Shown here piece by piece: positions 1 to 9,024 of a stretch of 45,833 nt of DNA (position 1 is the first letter of the stretch; each line of letters begins with the position of its first letter). A program made the translations under genes and the position numbers. The stretch is from Stenotrophomonas lacuserhaii (GTDB lineage: Bacteria > Pseudomonadota > Gammaproteobacteria > Xanthomonadales > Xanthomonadaceae), in the NCBI RefSeq assembly GCF_014836545.1, contig NZ_JACSQS010000006.1:49097-94929 (forward strand). Reading direction: 5' to 3'. Below the pieces are notes generated by a model. It was not told the DNA's origin. It made no database searches and worked only from the letters and a program-made list of their open reading frames with translations.

Positions 1-75
<75 letters not shown>

Positions 76-116
76 CTCCGGTGGTCGGAACGACCGAAGG
101 AAAAATGCGATTCCCC

Positions 117-145
117 TTGCCGCCCAGTGCGGGAATCGATATGAT
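117..145 (+). promoter_or_regulatory. sigma70-type promoter for second tRNA-Pro
   Basis: A -35 box TTGCCG (117-122), a 17-bp spacer and a -10 box TATGAT (140-145) precede the second tRNA, with a predicted start near 152. The stretch between -10 and start is GC-rich, as in stringently controlled stable-RNA promoters. This suggests the second copy need not depend on read-through from the first. Judged by eye. Confidence 0.55.
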
Positions 146-159
146 AGGCGGCTACCCTT

Positions 160-236
<77 letters not shown>

Positions 237-253
237 CTTTGTTGGTCACGAAG

Positions 254-287
254 AAACCTGGAAGACGACGGTCTCCCGGGTTTTTTT
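254..287 (+). terminator. intrinsic terminator of tRNA-Pro
   Basis: AAACCTGG pairs with CCGGGTTT (one T-G wobble), extended inside by AGAC/GTCT around a GACG loop, then seven T residues. A classical Rho-independent terminator for the tRNA transcript. Confidence 0.85.
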
Positions 288-409
288 GTGCCTGTCGTTT
301 TGCCTGGCAACGTACAATGGGCCCCTCCCCCACCCTGCCGCACCGGCGTCCGCCCGGTGCCGCCGTTGCATCCGGAGGCCGCCGCGCGCGCCACCGGCAA
401 GGATCCACC

Positions 410-1630
410 ATGAGCCCCACCGCCTCCCCTTCGTCGCCTGCGCCTTCGCTGCTGCACGGGCGCGCCCTGGTCTTCGCTGCCATCGTGCTGGCCGCGGTCA
501 ACCTGCGTACCGCGGTCACCTCGGTCACCCCCCTGCTGGACGTGCTGGGCCAGACCTTCGGCTTCGGCACCACCATGACCGGCGTGCTCGGCATGCTGCC
601 GACTGCCTCGTTCGCCTTGTTCGGCGTGTGCACGCCGATGCTGGCGCGCCGCCTCGGGCTGGAGCGCACCACGCTGCTGGCGATGTCGTTGGCGCTGGTC
701 GGCCTGCTGTTGCGCTCCAGCGCGGTCGGCATGGGCAGCCTGCTGGGCGGCTCGATCATCGCTTTGGCCGGCATGGGCATCGGCAACGTCGTGGTGCCGC
801 CGCTGGTGAAGCGTTATTTCGCCAACAAGGTGGGCACGATGAGCACGCTGTACATCAGCGCGCTGCAGCTGGGCACCATGCTGCCAGCGTTGCTGGCGGT
901 GCCGGTGGCCAACGCGGCCGGCTGGCGCGTGTCGCTGGGCATGTGGGCGCTGCTGGCACTGGCCGCCACCCTGCCGTGGCTGATGCTGGTGCGCCGCACC
1001 CCGCGCCATGATGTGATCACCGACGGCCCGGATCCGAGTGCGCAGCCGCACGGGCGGGTCTCCGCGACCTCGCTGGGCTGGGGCATGACGCTGATGTTCG
1101 GCATGACCTCGCTGATGACCTATTCGATGTTCACCTGGTTGCCGCGCATCGTGGTCGAAGCCGGCGCCTCGCCGGCCTTCGGCGGGGTGATGGTGGCGAT
1201 GTTCTCCGCGCTGGGCCTGTTGCCCTCGCTGGTGATTCCTTCATTGGCGGTGCGCATGGCCAACCCGTTCCCGCTGGTGTTGATCGGCTTTGGTTCCTTC
1301 GTGGTGGCCTTCGCCGGGCTGCTGCTGGCGCCGATGAAAGCCCCGCTGCTGTGGGCCTGCCTGCTGGGACTCGGTCCGTCGACCTTCCCGCTGGCGCTCA
1401 CGCTGATCAACCTGCGCACGCGCACCCCGACCGGATCGGCCGCCCTGTCCGGCTTCATGCAGGGCGTGGGCTACAGCTTCAGCTGCCTGGGTCCGTTCCT
1501 GGTGGGCTGGCTGCACGACGTGAGCGGCAGCTGGACGTTGCCGTTCGGCTTCCTGTTCTGCTGCGCGCTGGTGATGCTGTGCGCGTCGTGGTTCGCCTGC
1601 AAGCCGCGCAAGCTCGAAGACCTGTGGTGA
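410..1630 (+). CDS. CynX/NimT-type MFS transporter
   Basis: Predicted inner-membrane major facilitator of 406 residues, about the usual length for twelve membrane helices. The N-terminal run VNLRTAVTSVTPLL followed by LGMLPTASFALFG is typical of the CynX/NimT (cyanate, 2-nitroimidazole) branch; the substrate cannot be read from sequence. The ATG at 410 is preferred because AAGGA lies seven bases upstream and a hydrophobic helix starts soon after; an in-frame ATG at 239 would put 57 polar residues in front and run through the tRNA terminator. It stands alone between the tRNA genes and the pga operon. A perfect dyad follows its stop by about 50 bases. The class is confident, the transported compound is not. 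Confidence 0.85.
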   Translation: MSPTASPSSPAPSLLHGRALVFAAIVLAAVNLRTAVTSVTPLLDVLGQTFGFGTTMTGVLGMLPTASFALFGVCTPMLARRLGLERTTLLAMSLALVGLLLRSSAVGMGSLLGGSIIALAGMGIGNVVVPPLVKRYFANKVGTMSTLYISALQLGTMLPALLAVPVANAAGWRVSLGMWALLALAATLPWLMLVRRTPRHDVITDGPDPSAQPHGRVSATSLGWGMTLMFGMTSLMTYSMFTWLPRIVVEAGASPAFGGVMVAMFSALGLLPSLVIPSLAVRMANPFPLVLIGFGSFVVAFAGLLLAPMKAPLLWACLLGLGPSTFPLALTLINLRTRTPTGSAALSGFMQGVGYSFSCLGPFLVGWLHDVSGSWTLPFGFLFCCALVMLCASWFACKPRKLEDLW

Positions 1631-1680
1631 CTACATCGCTGCGTGAGCAGGCCACCGACGTGACCACGTTGTGATCGGTC

Positions 1681-1705
1681 GCAACTGACGCAGCGCGTCA
1701 GTTGC
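1681..1705. promoter_or_regulatory. perfect 11-bp dyad upstream of pga
   Basis: GCAACTGACGC (1681-1691) is followed after AGC by its exact reverse complement GCGTCAGTTGC (1695-1705). No T-run follows, so a simple intrinsic terminator for the MFS gene is less likely, though not excluded. It lies 164-188 bases before the start point predicted from the sigma54-like site at 1843-1859, a normal distance for an enhancer-binding activator site. The role is inferred. Confidence 0.45.
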
Positions 1706-1842
1706 TGACCCTGTGTTTGTCGCAGGGCGTCTTCCTGCGGTGGCGGCCGCAGCATGCGTCCGTTGCCGGACGGGCATCCCGTCGCCCCCTGCGCTGCGTA
1801 AGGAGGTACGGATGCGCTTCGGAGTCCCGCACTGCGGGCGGT

Positions 1843-1859
1843 TGGCACGTGATGTGCGT
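1843..1859 (+). promoter_or_regulatory. sigma54-like -24/-12 promoter of pgaABCD
   Basis: TTGGCACG-TGAT-GTGCG carries the invariant GG at 1844-1845 and GC at 1856-1857 with the exact ten-base gap of RpoN promoters (consensus TGGCACG-N4-TTGCW). The predicted transcript starts near 1869, about 37 bases before the pgaA ATG. The match was found by eye; one such match can arise by chance, but its place directly before an operon and below a perfect dyad supports it. Confidence 0.5.
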
Positions 1860-1905
1860 CACACTTTCCAATTCTTCATCGTACGAACCAGCTTCTGGGG
1901 GTTTC

Positions 1906-3942
1906 ATGTCTGTCCATCGTCCGCTGGCGCGTTGCGTCGGCCTGGCCTGCCTCGTCCTGGCGACAGGCGCGCACGCCGCCCCTGCCCCGTCCAACCGCGC
2001 CGGGCAGATGGCTGAAATCAGCCGCCATCGCGACCAGGCCCAGTGGCTGGACGCGCTGGCGGCGATCGAGCGCGCGCAGCAGTCCAGCCCCGATGATGAC
2101 CTGCTGTACAAGCTGCAGGTGCTGACCCTGGGCGACATCGGCAACGCCAGTCGGGCCTGGCAGCTGTACCAGGCGCGCCCGGAGCTGTTTGATGCGGCTC
2201 AGAAGGAACGCTTCGAAGCGGACTACCTGGCCCGCCTGGTGGGCTGGAGCATGGCCTACGGCGAAAGCGAGGACACCCGCCTGGATGAAGCCGAAGACAC
2301 TCTGGCGCTGATGGATACGTACCTGCAGCGCGACGGTACCCCGCTGGCGCAGGCCCCCCGGCGCATCCGCCTGGACCGCCTGATCCTGCTCAACCGCCTG
2401 TCCCGCCACGCCCAGTTGCGCGAGGAATATCTCGCCCTGCGCGCCGATGGCGTGGAGCTGCCCGACTACGTGCTGCCGGCGGTGGGCGATTCACTGATGG
2501 CCACCCAGCATCCGGACGAGGCGATCCCTGTGCTGTCGCAGGCGGTGAAGAATGACCCCTCGCGCTTCCAGGCACGCTCGGAACTGGCCTATGCGTACCT
2601 GGAAACCGAGCAGGCCGGCACCGCCATCGAGTATCTGGTGAGCTGGCAGAAAGACGAGCCGATCTGGCGCTGGGGCCCGAATGCGCGTGCCCCCTATGCG
2701 AACTGGGCCCGCTATGAGGCCGACCTCAACCTGGCGATGATCCGCGCCTACAGCAACGACCTTCCGTCCGCCCAGAGCGAGCTGGAGCAGATGGTCGCCA
2801 CCGGGCCGGGCAACGGGGGCCTGCAGACTGCGCTGGGCGGCGTCTACCAGATGCGCGGCTGGCCGCGGCGTGCGCTGGAACGCCACCAGATGGCCTATAC
2901 GCTGGATCCGCGCGATGTCTCCCCGCGCATCGGCATGTTCGAGTCCCACATCGCGCTGCAGCGCGACGACCTTGCCCGCCCGATACATGACGACCTGCTG
3001 GCCCGCTATCCGAACCAGCCTTCGGTGCAGCGCATGGACCGCGCCTGGCGCGCACACCGCGGCTGGCAGCTGGACGCCAATGCAGAGGTCGGCCGCAGCA
3101 GTGGCGGCGGCGGCGCATCGCCGCTGGGCAACGACGATGGCAGCTACCGCGTGAGCGCGTCCTCGCCGATCCTGGCCGATCGCTGGCGGGTGCTGGCCTT
3201 CGCCGACCGCCGTTCGGTGGACTTCCAGAACCAGCGCATCAACCCGTGGTGGTTCGGTGCCGGGGTGAACTACCGCTTCGACCAGCTGGACGGCGAACTG
3301 GTGGCCTTGCATCCGAACGACGACGTCGGCGATACCGGCCTGCGCGCGGGGCTCGGCTGGCAGTTCAACGACCAGTGGCACATCGGCGCAAGCGCCGCAC
3401 GCAACGATGCCGATGCCTCGATGCAGGCCCGCGTGTCCGGCATCACCGCCGACAGCGTGGCGCTGACCAGCACCTATAACCGCAACGAGCGCACGCAGTG
3501 GCGGATCGGCGCCAGCCAGTACCGCTATGACGATGGCAACCACCGCGACACCATCAGCACCTCGGTGGAGCAGCGCCTGCTGAGCCGCCCGACCCTGCAG
3601 GTGGATGGGCTGGGCAGCCTGTATGCCAGCCGTGGCAGCCGCGATGACGTGCCCTACTTCAATCCTTCGCGCGACCGTTCGGTGGAAATCGGCCTGCGCA
3701 TCGACCAGCAGTTGTGGCGGCACTACGAGAAGCACTTCCGCCACCGCCTGACCGTGTCGGTAGGCGACTACTGGCAGGAAAGCTTCGGCAGCGCACTGGT
3801 GCCCTCGGTTGAGTATCGCCACGAGTGGCAGATCGGCGCGGGGCGGATTTTCGAGTACGGGGTGCGCTGGTCGCGTCCGGTGTATGACGGTCAACGTGAG
3901 CGGCATGTCGGCCTGGAAGCCGGCCTGCGCTGGGGAGAATGA
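1906..3942 (+). CDS. pgaA: PgaA, PNAG export porin
   Basis: Outer-membrane exporter of partly de-N-acetylated poly-beta-1,6-N-acetylglucosamine (PNAG), a biofilm polysaccharide. The 678-residue product starts with a signal peptide ending AHA, then a helical tetratricopeptide-type half (roughly 30-380, with repeats such as FQARSELAYAYLETEQAG), then a beta-strand-rich barrel rich in Trp, Tyr and Arg. It is shorter than E. coli PgaA (about 800). The ATG at 1906 is chosen because the signal peptide starts there; its ribosome site is only a G-run (1897-1901). The pgaB start lies one base after the stop, so the four pga genes form one operon. The gene order fixes the identity more firmly than sequence alone. 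Confidence 0.9.
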   Translation: MSVHRPLARCVGLACLVLATGAHAAPAPSNRAGQMAEISRHRDQAQWLDALAAIERAQQSSPDDDLLYKLQVLTLGDIGNASRAWQLYQARPELFDAAQKERFEADYLARLVGWSMAYGESEDTRLDEAEDTLALMDTYLQRDGTPLAQAPRRIRLDRLILLNRLSRHAQLREEYLALRADGVELPDYVLPAVGDSLMATQHPDEAIPVLSQAVKNDPSRFQARSELAYAYLETEQAGTAIEYLVSWQKDEPIWRWGPNARAPYANWARYEADLNLAMIRAYSNDLPSAQSELEQMVATGPGNGGLQTALGGVYQMRGWPRRALERHQMAYTLDPRDVSPRIGMFESHIALQRDDLARPIHDDLLARYPNQPSVQRMDRAWRAHRGWQLDANAEVGRSSGGGGASPLGNDDGSYRVSASSPILADRWRVLAFADRRSVDFQNQRINPWWFGAGVNYRFDQLDGELVALHPNDDVGDTGLRAGLGWQFNDQWHIGASAARNDADASMQARVSGITADSVALTSTYNRNERTQWRIGASQYRYDDGNHRDTISTSVEQRLLSRPTLQVDGLGSLYASRGSRDDVPYFNPSRDRSVEIGLRIDQQLWRHYEKHFRHRLTVSVGDYWQESFGSALVPSVEYRHEWQIGAGRIFEYGVRWSRPVYDGQRERHVGLEAGLRWGE

Positions 3943-3943
3943 G

Positions 3944-5845
3944 ATGCGGGTGAGCAACATGCGACTGCCGATGGTGATGATCCTGCTGGTGCTGCTGGCG
4001 CTGTGCGCGCCGCTGCAGGCGCAGACCCTTCCGGAACTGGATGCGGCCGGCAACGGCCTGCTGGTGCTGAGCTACCACGACATCCGCGATGACGTGGCCG
4101 CCAAGGGCGATCCGGATGCCTATGCGGTGAGCACGCAGAACTTCGCTGCCCATCTGGACTGGCTGTCCGCGCACGGCTACCACCCGATCTCACTGAGCCA
4201 GCTGGTGAAGGCATCGCGCGGGGAAGCCGTGCTGCCATCCAAGCCGGTGCTGCTGACCTTCGATGACGGCCTGCGCAGCGTCTACAGCAAGGTCTACCCG
4301 CTGCTGCGTGCGTACGACTATCCCGCCCTGGTGGCGGTGATCACCGACTACGTCGACATGGCCCCGGATCGCACCATCGATTACGGCTACCGGCCGTTCG
4401 GTCGCGATGATTTCCTGACCTGGGAGCAACTGCGCGAGATGAAGGACAGCGGCTTGATCGAGCTGGCCAGCCATACCGACAACCAGCACCACGGCGTGCA
4501 GTCCAACCCGCAGGGCAATTCCACTCCCGCGGTGATCACCCGTGCCTTTGATCCGGCCACAGGCCGCTACGAGACCGCGGCGGCCTACGAAAAGCGCCTG
4601 CGCGATGACCTTTCGCGCAGTGCCGGACTGATCGAGAAGAACCTCGGCGTGCGTCCGCAGGCGATCGTCTGGCCGTACGCGGCCTACAACCAGCTCAGCA
4701 ACGCGATCGCCGAGCAGCTCGGCATGCCGGTGTCCTTCGACCTGGAAGGCCGCAGCACGCCGGTCACGCGCGACCTGCACGGCCTGGCGCGCCTGCTGGT
4801 CACCGGCAATCCAAACGTCACCGGGCTGGCCTTCGAACTGCGCCGCAACACCACCCTGGACGGCACCCGCGCCCTGCAGATCGACATGGACGCGGTGTAT
4901 GACAAGGACCCCGCGCAGCTGGCGCGCAACCTGGACACGCTGATCGACCGGGTCAAGAAGATCGGTCCCACCCACGTCTACCTGCAGGCCTTCGCCGACC
5001 CGGATGGCAACAACACCGCCGATGCGCTGTATTTCCCGAACCGCCACCTGCCGATGCGCGCGGACCTGTTCAACCGCGTGGCGTGGCAGCTGAAGACCCG
5101 CGCCGGGGTCAAGGTCTACGCGTGGCTGCCGGTGCTGGGTTATGAACTGCCCGATCCGGCGCAGAAGCAGGCGCTGGGCATCGCCAGTCCGGAAAAAGAC
5201 GGCATGTACCGGATGGATTTCACCAAGCCGGCCGCGCGCCAGATCATCCTGGACATCTACGAAGACCTGGCGATCAACTCCTACTTCGAAGGGCTGCTGT
5301 TCCACGACGATGCCTACGTACGCGATACCGAACTCACCGGCCTGGCGCAGGAAGGCCTGGACGGCAACCGCACCCAGGCGTTGATCGACTTCACCCTGGC
5401 CCTGCGTGACCGTGCGCAGCGCTGGCGGCCGAAGCTGGGCACCGTGCGCAACCTGTATGCGCAGCCGGTGCTGGAGCCGCAGAGCGCGGCCTGGTTCGCC
5501 CAGCGCCTGGACCTGTTCAACGCCGCCTACGACCATACCGCCCTGATGGCGATGCCCTGGATGGAAGGCAGCCGCCACCCCGAGCGCTGGCTGGACCGCC
5601 TGGTGGCCGCGGTGCGCGAACACGATCCGGAGCTGAAGCACACCCTGTTCGAGCTGCAGACCGTTGACTGGCGTACCCGGACCGCGATCCCCGGCGAGCG
5701 CCTGCGTGCGCAGGTACGTCGCCTGCAGGCACAGGGTGTGCGTCACCTGGCCTGGTACCCGGATGACTTCATTGCCGACAAGCCGTCCACCGCCGATGCA
5801 CGCGCGGCGATGTCGGCGCGCAACTTCCCCTATCCGGAGCGGTGA
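3944..5845 (+). CDS. pgaB: PgaB, PNAG de-N-acetylase
   Basis: Periplasmic enzyme that removes a fraction of acetyl groups from PNAG, needed for export through PgaA; its C-terminal half in this family is a glycoside hydrolase (GH153). The product has 633 residues. The NodB-type deacetylase domain shows LSYHDI (42-47), LTFDDG (104-109, with the Asp pair 107-108) and SHTDNQHHG (176-184) for metal and catalysis. The C-terminal half includes GLLFHDDAY, matching the acidic pair of the hydrolase domain. The N-terminus is a clear export signal, but the Cys in LLALCAP has Leu before it, so it is not a good lipobox; the E. coli protein is a lipoprotein. It sits one base from both neighbours. Confidence 0.93.
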   Translation: MRVSNMRLPMVMILLVLLALCAPLQAQTLPELDAAGNGLLVLSYHDIRDDVAAKGDPDAYAVSTQNFAAHLDWLSAHGYHPISLSQLVKASRGEAVLPSKPVLLTFDDGLRSVYSKVYPLLRAYDYPALVAVITDYVDMAPDRTIDYGYRPFGRDDFLTWEQLREMKDSGLIELASHTDNQHHGVQSNPQGNSTPAVITRAFDPATGRYETAAAYEKRLRDDLSRSAGLIEKNLGVRPQAIVWPYAAYNQLSNAIAEQLGMPVSFDLEGRSTPVTRDLHGLARLLVTGNPNVTGLAFELRRNTTLDGTRALQIDMDAVYDKDPAQLARNLDTLIDRVKKIGPTHVYLQAFADPDGNNTADALYFPNRHLPMRADLFNRVAWQLKTRAGVKVYAWLPVLGYELPDPAQKQALGIASPEKDGMYRMDFTKPAARQIILDIYEDLAINSYFEGLLFHDDAYVRDTELTGLAQEGLDGNRTQALIDFTLALRDRAQRWRPKLGTVRNLYAQPVLEPQSAAWFAQRLDLFNAAYDHTALMAMPWMEGSRHPERWLDRLVAAVREHDPELKHTLFELQTVDWRTRTAIPGERLRAQVRRLQAQGVRHLAWYPDDFIADKPSTADARAAMSARNFPYPER

Positions 5846-5846
5846 G

Positions 5847-7097
5847 ATGGACCACACGCCTGTCTACTACCTGTTCCAGTTCGCCTTCTTCTACCCGATG
5901 GTGATGGCGTTCTTCTGGATGTCGGGAGGCCTGTACTACTTTTTCCGCCGCGAGCGGAAGTCGCGCGACCGCAATGATCCGCCGCCGATGGACGAGTACC
6001 CGTTCACTTCGCTGCTGATTCCGTGCCACAACGAATCGGACAACCTGGACGACACCCTCGGCGCGGCGCTGGCGCAGCGCTATCCGGACTTCGAGGTGAT
6101 CGCCATCAACGATGGGAGCGGCGACGCCACCGGCGCGCGCCTGGATGCGCTGGCGGCGATCCATCCGCGCCTGCGCGTGGTGCACCTGGACCGCAACCTG
6201 GGCAAGGCCAATGCGCTGCGCATGGGGGCATTGGCCGCGCGCTCGGAGTACCTGGTGTGCATCGATGGCGATGCGATGCTGGAAGAGCACGCCATGCACT
6301 GGATGGTCTGGCATCTCACCAGTGGCCCGCGGGTGGGCGCGGTCACCGGCAACCCGCGCATCCGCAACCGCTCCACCCTGCTGGGCCGCCTGCAGGTGGC
6401 CGAGTTCTCTTCCATCATCGGCATGATCAAGCGGGCCCAGCGCGTGTACGGGCGCATCTTCACCATCTCCGGGGTGATCGCCGGCTTCCGCCGCACCGCC
6501 CTGCACCGCATCGGCTACTGGGCCGATGACATGGTCACCGAAGACATCGATATCAGCTGGCGCCTGCAGCTGGACCACTGGGACATCCGTTACGAACCCA
6601 ACGCGCTGTGCTTCATCCTGATGCCGGAAACCCTGCGCGGGCTGTGGAAGCAGCGCCTGCGCTGGGCCCAGGGTGGGGTGGAGGTGCTGCTGCGGCATGG
6701 CATGAGCCTGTTCAACTGGCGCAAGCGCCGCATGTGGGGCGTGCTGGTGGAGTACATCTTCAGCGTGCTGTGGGCCTATGTGATGCTGTTGATCATCGTG
6801 TTGTGGGCGCTGGGCAAGGTCGTCGACCTGCCGCCGTCGCTGTACATCCAGACGCTGCTGCCGCAGTGGCACGGGGTGATCCTGGCGCTGGTCTGCCTGC
6901 TGCAGTTCGCCAGCAGCCTGATCATCGACCGTCGTTACGAAATCAACATCGGCCGTAATTACTTCTGGGTGATCTGGTACCCGATGGCCTACTGGTTGAT
7001 CAGCCTCTTCACCACCCTGGTGGCACTGCCGAAGACACTGCTGAAGCGAGGCAGGACGCGCGCCACCTGGGTCAGCCCGGACCGGGGAATTCGATGA
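5847..7097 (+). CDS. pgaC: PgaC, PNAG synthase (GT2)
   Basis: Inner-membrane family 2 glycosyltransferase that polymerises UDP-GlcNAc into PNAG, working with PgaD under cyclic-di-GMP control in studied species. The 416-residue protein has an N-terminal membrane helix (about 10-33), then the processive-synthase set: NDG (88-90), IDGD (139-142), TEDID (231-235) and QRLRW (269-273), then C-terminal membrane helices (about 300-400). All catalytic motifs are intact and the length matches the family. The ATG is one base after the pgaB stop; its own stop overlaps the pgaD start as ATGA. Confidence 0.96.
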   Translation: MDHTPVYYLFQFAFFYPMVMAFFWMSGGLYYFFRRERKSRDRNDPPPMDEYPFTSLLIPCHNESDNLDDTLGAALAQRYPDFEVIAINDGSGDATGARLDALAAIHPRLRVVHLDRNLGKANALRMGALAARSEYLVCIDGDAMLEEHAMHWMVWHLTSGPRVGAVTGNPRIRNRSTLLGRLQVAEFSSIIGMIKRAQRVYGRIFTISGVIAGFRRTALHRIGYWADDMVTEDIDISWRLQLDHWDIRYEPNALCFILMPETLRGLWKQRLRWAQGGVEVLLRHGMSLFNWRKRRMWGVLVEYIFSVLWAYVMLLIIVLWALGKVVDLPPSLYIQTLLPQWHGVILALVCLLQFASSLIIDRRYEINIGRNYFWVIWYPMAYWLISLFTTLVALPKTLLKRGRTRATWVSPDRGIR

Positions 7098-7582
7098 ACG
7101 CCAACAAGCCGTCCCGTCGTTTTGATTCGCGCCTCATCCAGAAGCCGCGCCAGCAACCCCGCCTGCAGCGCACCGCGTGGGGCTTCGTCACCATCGCGTT
7201 CTGGGCGTTCTATTTCTATCTGTGGGCGCCGGTGCTGACCCTGATGTCCTGGCTGGTGGGCGGCCGCCTGGCGTGGGTGCAGCTGTACGAGCGCAAGCAG
7301 CAGCTCGATCCGTTCCTGGTCATCGCCCTGCCGGTATTGCTGATCGGTTGCGCAGCGCTGCTGATCGTGTGGGCGGAATACAATCGCTTCCGCTTTTCGG
7401 GCAAGGAGCGGCGTGCGCCGCGCATCGATGTAGCGCATGCGGAGATCGCCCGTGACCTCGGCGCCACCGATGCGCTTGCCCGTCAGTTGGCGGGCGCCAA
7501 AGCCGTCACGCTGCACATGGACGATGATGCCCGCCCGGTCGGCATGACCGAACAGGTGCTGACGCAACCTGCTTTCCGGTAG
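7094..7582 (+). CDS. pgaD: PgaD, PNAG synthesis auxiliary protein
   Basis: Small inner-membrane partner of PgaC; in E. coli the pair binds cyclic-di-GMP. The 162-residue protein has two membrane segments (about 35-62 and 77-96) with a short loop between, and the usual WAEYNRFRF motif just after the second. It is somewhat longer than the E. coli protein, with a cytosolic tail of about 60 residues of unknown role. The start overlaps the pgaC stop by ATGA, implying coupled translation. Its stop codon TAG is the TAG of a GTAG palindrome, so the gene ends inside a REP element. Confidence 0.88.
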   Translation: MNANKPSRRFDSRLIQKPRQQPRLQRTAWGFVTIAFWAFYFYLWAPVLTLMSWLVGGRLAWVQLYERKQQLDPFLVIALPVLLIGCAALLIVWAEYNRFRFSGKERRAPRIDVAHAEIARDLGATDALARQLAGAKAVTLHMDDDARPVGMTEQVLTQPAFR

Positions 7583-7764
7583 TGACGGCCGCGGGCCGTC
7601 AGCGCCTGGCCGTCGTGGGCGACGACCGTTGGTCGTCACATCTTTGCCGCTGCGCTCGCCGAGCATGGCTCGGCGCTACCGGGTGACGGCCCGCAATGGC
7701 ACGGCGCGACCGGGTGACGACCCGCCCCGGTGGGCGACGACCGTTGGTCGTCACATCTTTGCCG
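7579..7764. repeat. cluster of GTAG (SMAG-type) palindromes with a 34-bp direct repeat
   Basis: Several REP-like hairpins fill the space between pgaD and proA. GTAG at 7579 is followed by TGACGGCC-GCG-GGCCGTCA (7583-7601). GACGACC-GTT-GGTCGTC occurs at 7621-7637 and again at 7736-7752. GCCGAGC-ATG-GCTCGGC (7658-7674) is followed by CTAC, making an inverted GTAG unit. A 34-bp segment is perfectly repeated at 7616-7649 and 7731-7764; the second copy contains the last codons and stop of proA. CCGGGTGACG also occurs twice (7679, 7710). These elements may end both convergent transcripts. Confidence 0.8.
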
Positions 7765-9007
7765 TACGCACCTGCCCTTCCCCGCGCACCACGAAACGTT
7801 CCACCGTCAACGCTTCCAGACCCATCGGCCCGTACGCATGCAGGCGCGTGGTGGAGATGCCGATCTCGCTGCCGAGGCCGAGCTGGCCGCCATCGGAAAA
7901 GCGCGAAGAGGTGTTGACCATCACCACTGCCGATTGCAGCGCGTGGATGAAACGCTCGGCATTGGCGGCGTCGCGCGTAGCGATCACCTCGGTGTGGTCG
8001 GAGGTGTAACGGCGGATATGCGCGATCGCAGCCTCCACGTCATCCACCACTTTCACCGCGATGATCAGATCCAGGAACTCGGCCGCGTAGTCCTCATCGG
8101 AAGCGGACGTGCTGCCCGGCAGCAACGGCTGTGACAGCGCGTCGGCGCGCAGCTCCACGCCGCGCGAAGCCAGGGCCTGGCCGGCGCGCGGCAGGAATTC
8201 CCCGGCGATATCACGATGTACCAACAGGGTCTCCAGCGAATTGCACGCCGAGGGCCGGCTGCACTTGCCATCCACCAGCAGGTCGACGGCCTGCGCCACG
8301 TCCGCGCTGGCATCCACGAACAGGTGGCAGACGCCCTTGTAGTGCTTGATCACCGGCACGCGCGCATGCTCGGCGACGAAGCGGATCAGGCCTTCTCCTC
8401 CGCGCGGAATCGCCAGATCGATCAGCTCGTGCAGCTGCAGCAGTTCCAGCATCGCCTCGCGGCGCAGGTCGGTCAGCACCGTCACCGCCGCCTCCGGCAC
8501 CCCGTGGGCCGCCAATGCACTGCCCAGCGCGGCGGCGATCGCGGTATTGGAATGGATCGCCTCCGAACCGCCGCGCAGGATCACCCCGTTGCCGGCCCTC
8601 AGGCACAGCGCCGCGGCCTCGGCGGTGACGTTGGGCCGCGCCTCGTAGATCATCGCGATCACCCCCAACGGCACGCGCACCTTCTGTACGCGGATCCCGT
8701 TCGGACGCACGTCGTCGCGCGTCACCTGGCCCACCGGGTCCGGCAGCCCGGCCACCTCGCGCACTGCCTCGGCCATGGCGAACAGCCGCGACGGGTCCAG
8801 CATCAGGCGATCCAGCATGGCGTTGCCGATGCCCTTCGCGCGTGCTGCGGCAAGGTCACGCGCATTGCCGGCCAGGATCTGTCCAGCGTTGGATTCCAGC
8901 GCCGCAGCCATGGCCCGCAGCAGCGCGCCGCGCTGCGCAGTGTCCAGCCCGGCCACCATGGTGGCGGCCGCACGGCAGGCACGTGCCTGTTGTTCGATGT
9001 CACTCAT
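7751..9007 (-). CDS. proA: gamma-glutamyl phosphate reductase
   Basis: Second step of proline synthesis: NADPH-dependent reduction of glutamyl-5-phosphate to the semialdehyde. The 418-residue length is standard. The active-site Cys is residue 255 in RPSACNSLE, and the aldehyde-dehydrogenase-type fold is supported by EARPNVT and ILRGGSEA. The start at 9007 is chosen over the ATG at 9028, which overlaps the proB stop, because GAGG precedes 9007 at proper spacing and the family begins near there. It is the last gene of the arg-pro run. The stop codon lies within a REP hairpin arm. Confidence 0.96.
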   Translation of the reverse strand: MSDIEQQARACRAAATMVAGLDTAQRGALLRAMAAALESNAGQILAGNARDLAAARAKGIGNAMLDRLMLDPSRLFAMAEAVREVAGLPDPVGQVTRDDVRPNGIRVQKVRVPLGVIAMIYEARPNVTAEAAALCLRAGNGVILRGGSEAIHSNTAIAAALGSALAAHGVPEAAVTVLTDLRREAMLELLQLHELIDLAIPRGGEGLIRFVAEHARVPVIKHYKGVCHLFVDASADVAQAVDLLVDGKCSRPSACNSLETLLVHRDIAGEFLPRAGQALASRGVELRADALSQPLLPGSTSASDEDYAAEFLDLIIAVKVVDDVEAAIAHIRRYTSDHTEVIATRDAANAERFIHALQSAVVMVNTSSRFSDGGQLGLGSEIGISTTRLHAYGPMGLEALTVERFVVRGEGQVRTAKM

Positions 9008-9024
9008 GGGAATCGCCTCGTGGT

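Noticed and set aside
1681..1705. Intrinsic terminator of the MFS gene
   Set aside because: Stem is strong but no T-run follows on either strand; kept as a dyad of possible regulatory use.
1706..1905. Cyclic-di-GMP (GEMM) riboswitch before pgaA
   Set aside because: I looked for the conserved GEMM core and found no convincing match; the sigma54-like site explains the region better.
4190..5857. 555-residue minus-strand frame opposite pgaB
   Set aside because: Antisense to an intact PgaB with all motifs; composition typical of GC-rich shadow frames.
7579..7764. CRISPR-like array of palindromes
   Set aside because: Units differ, spacing is irregular and there are no spacers of constant size or cas genes; they are REP elements.
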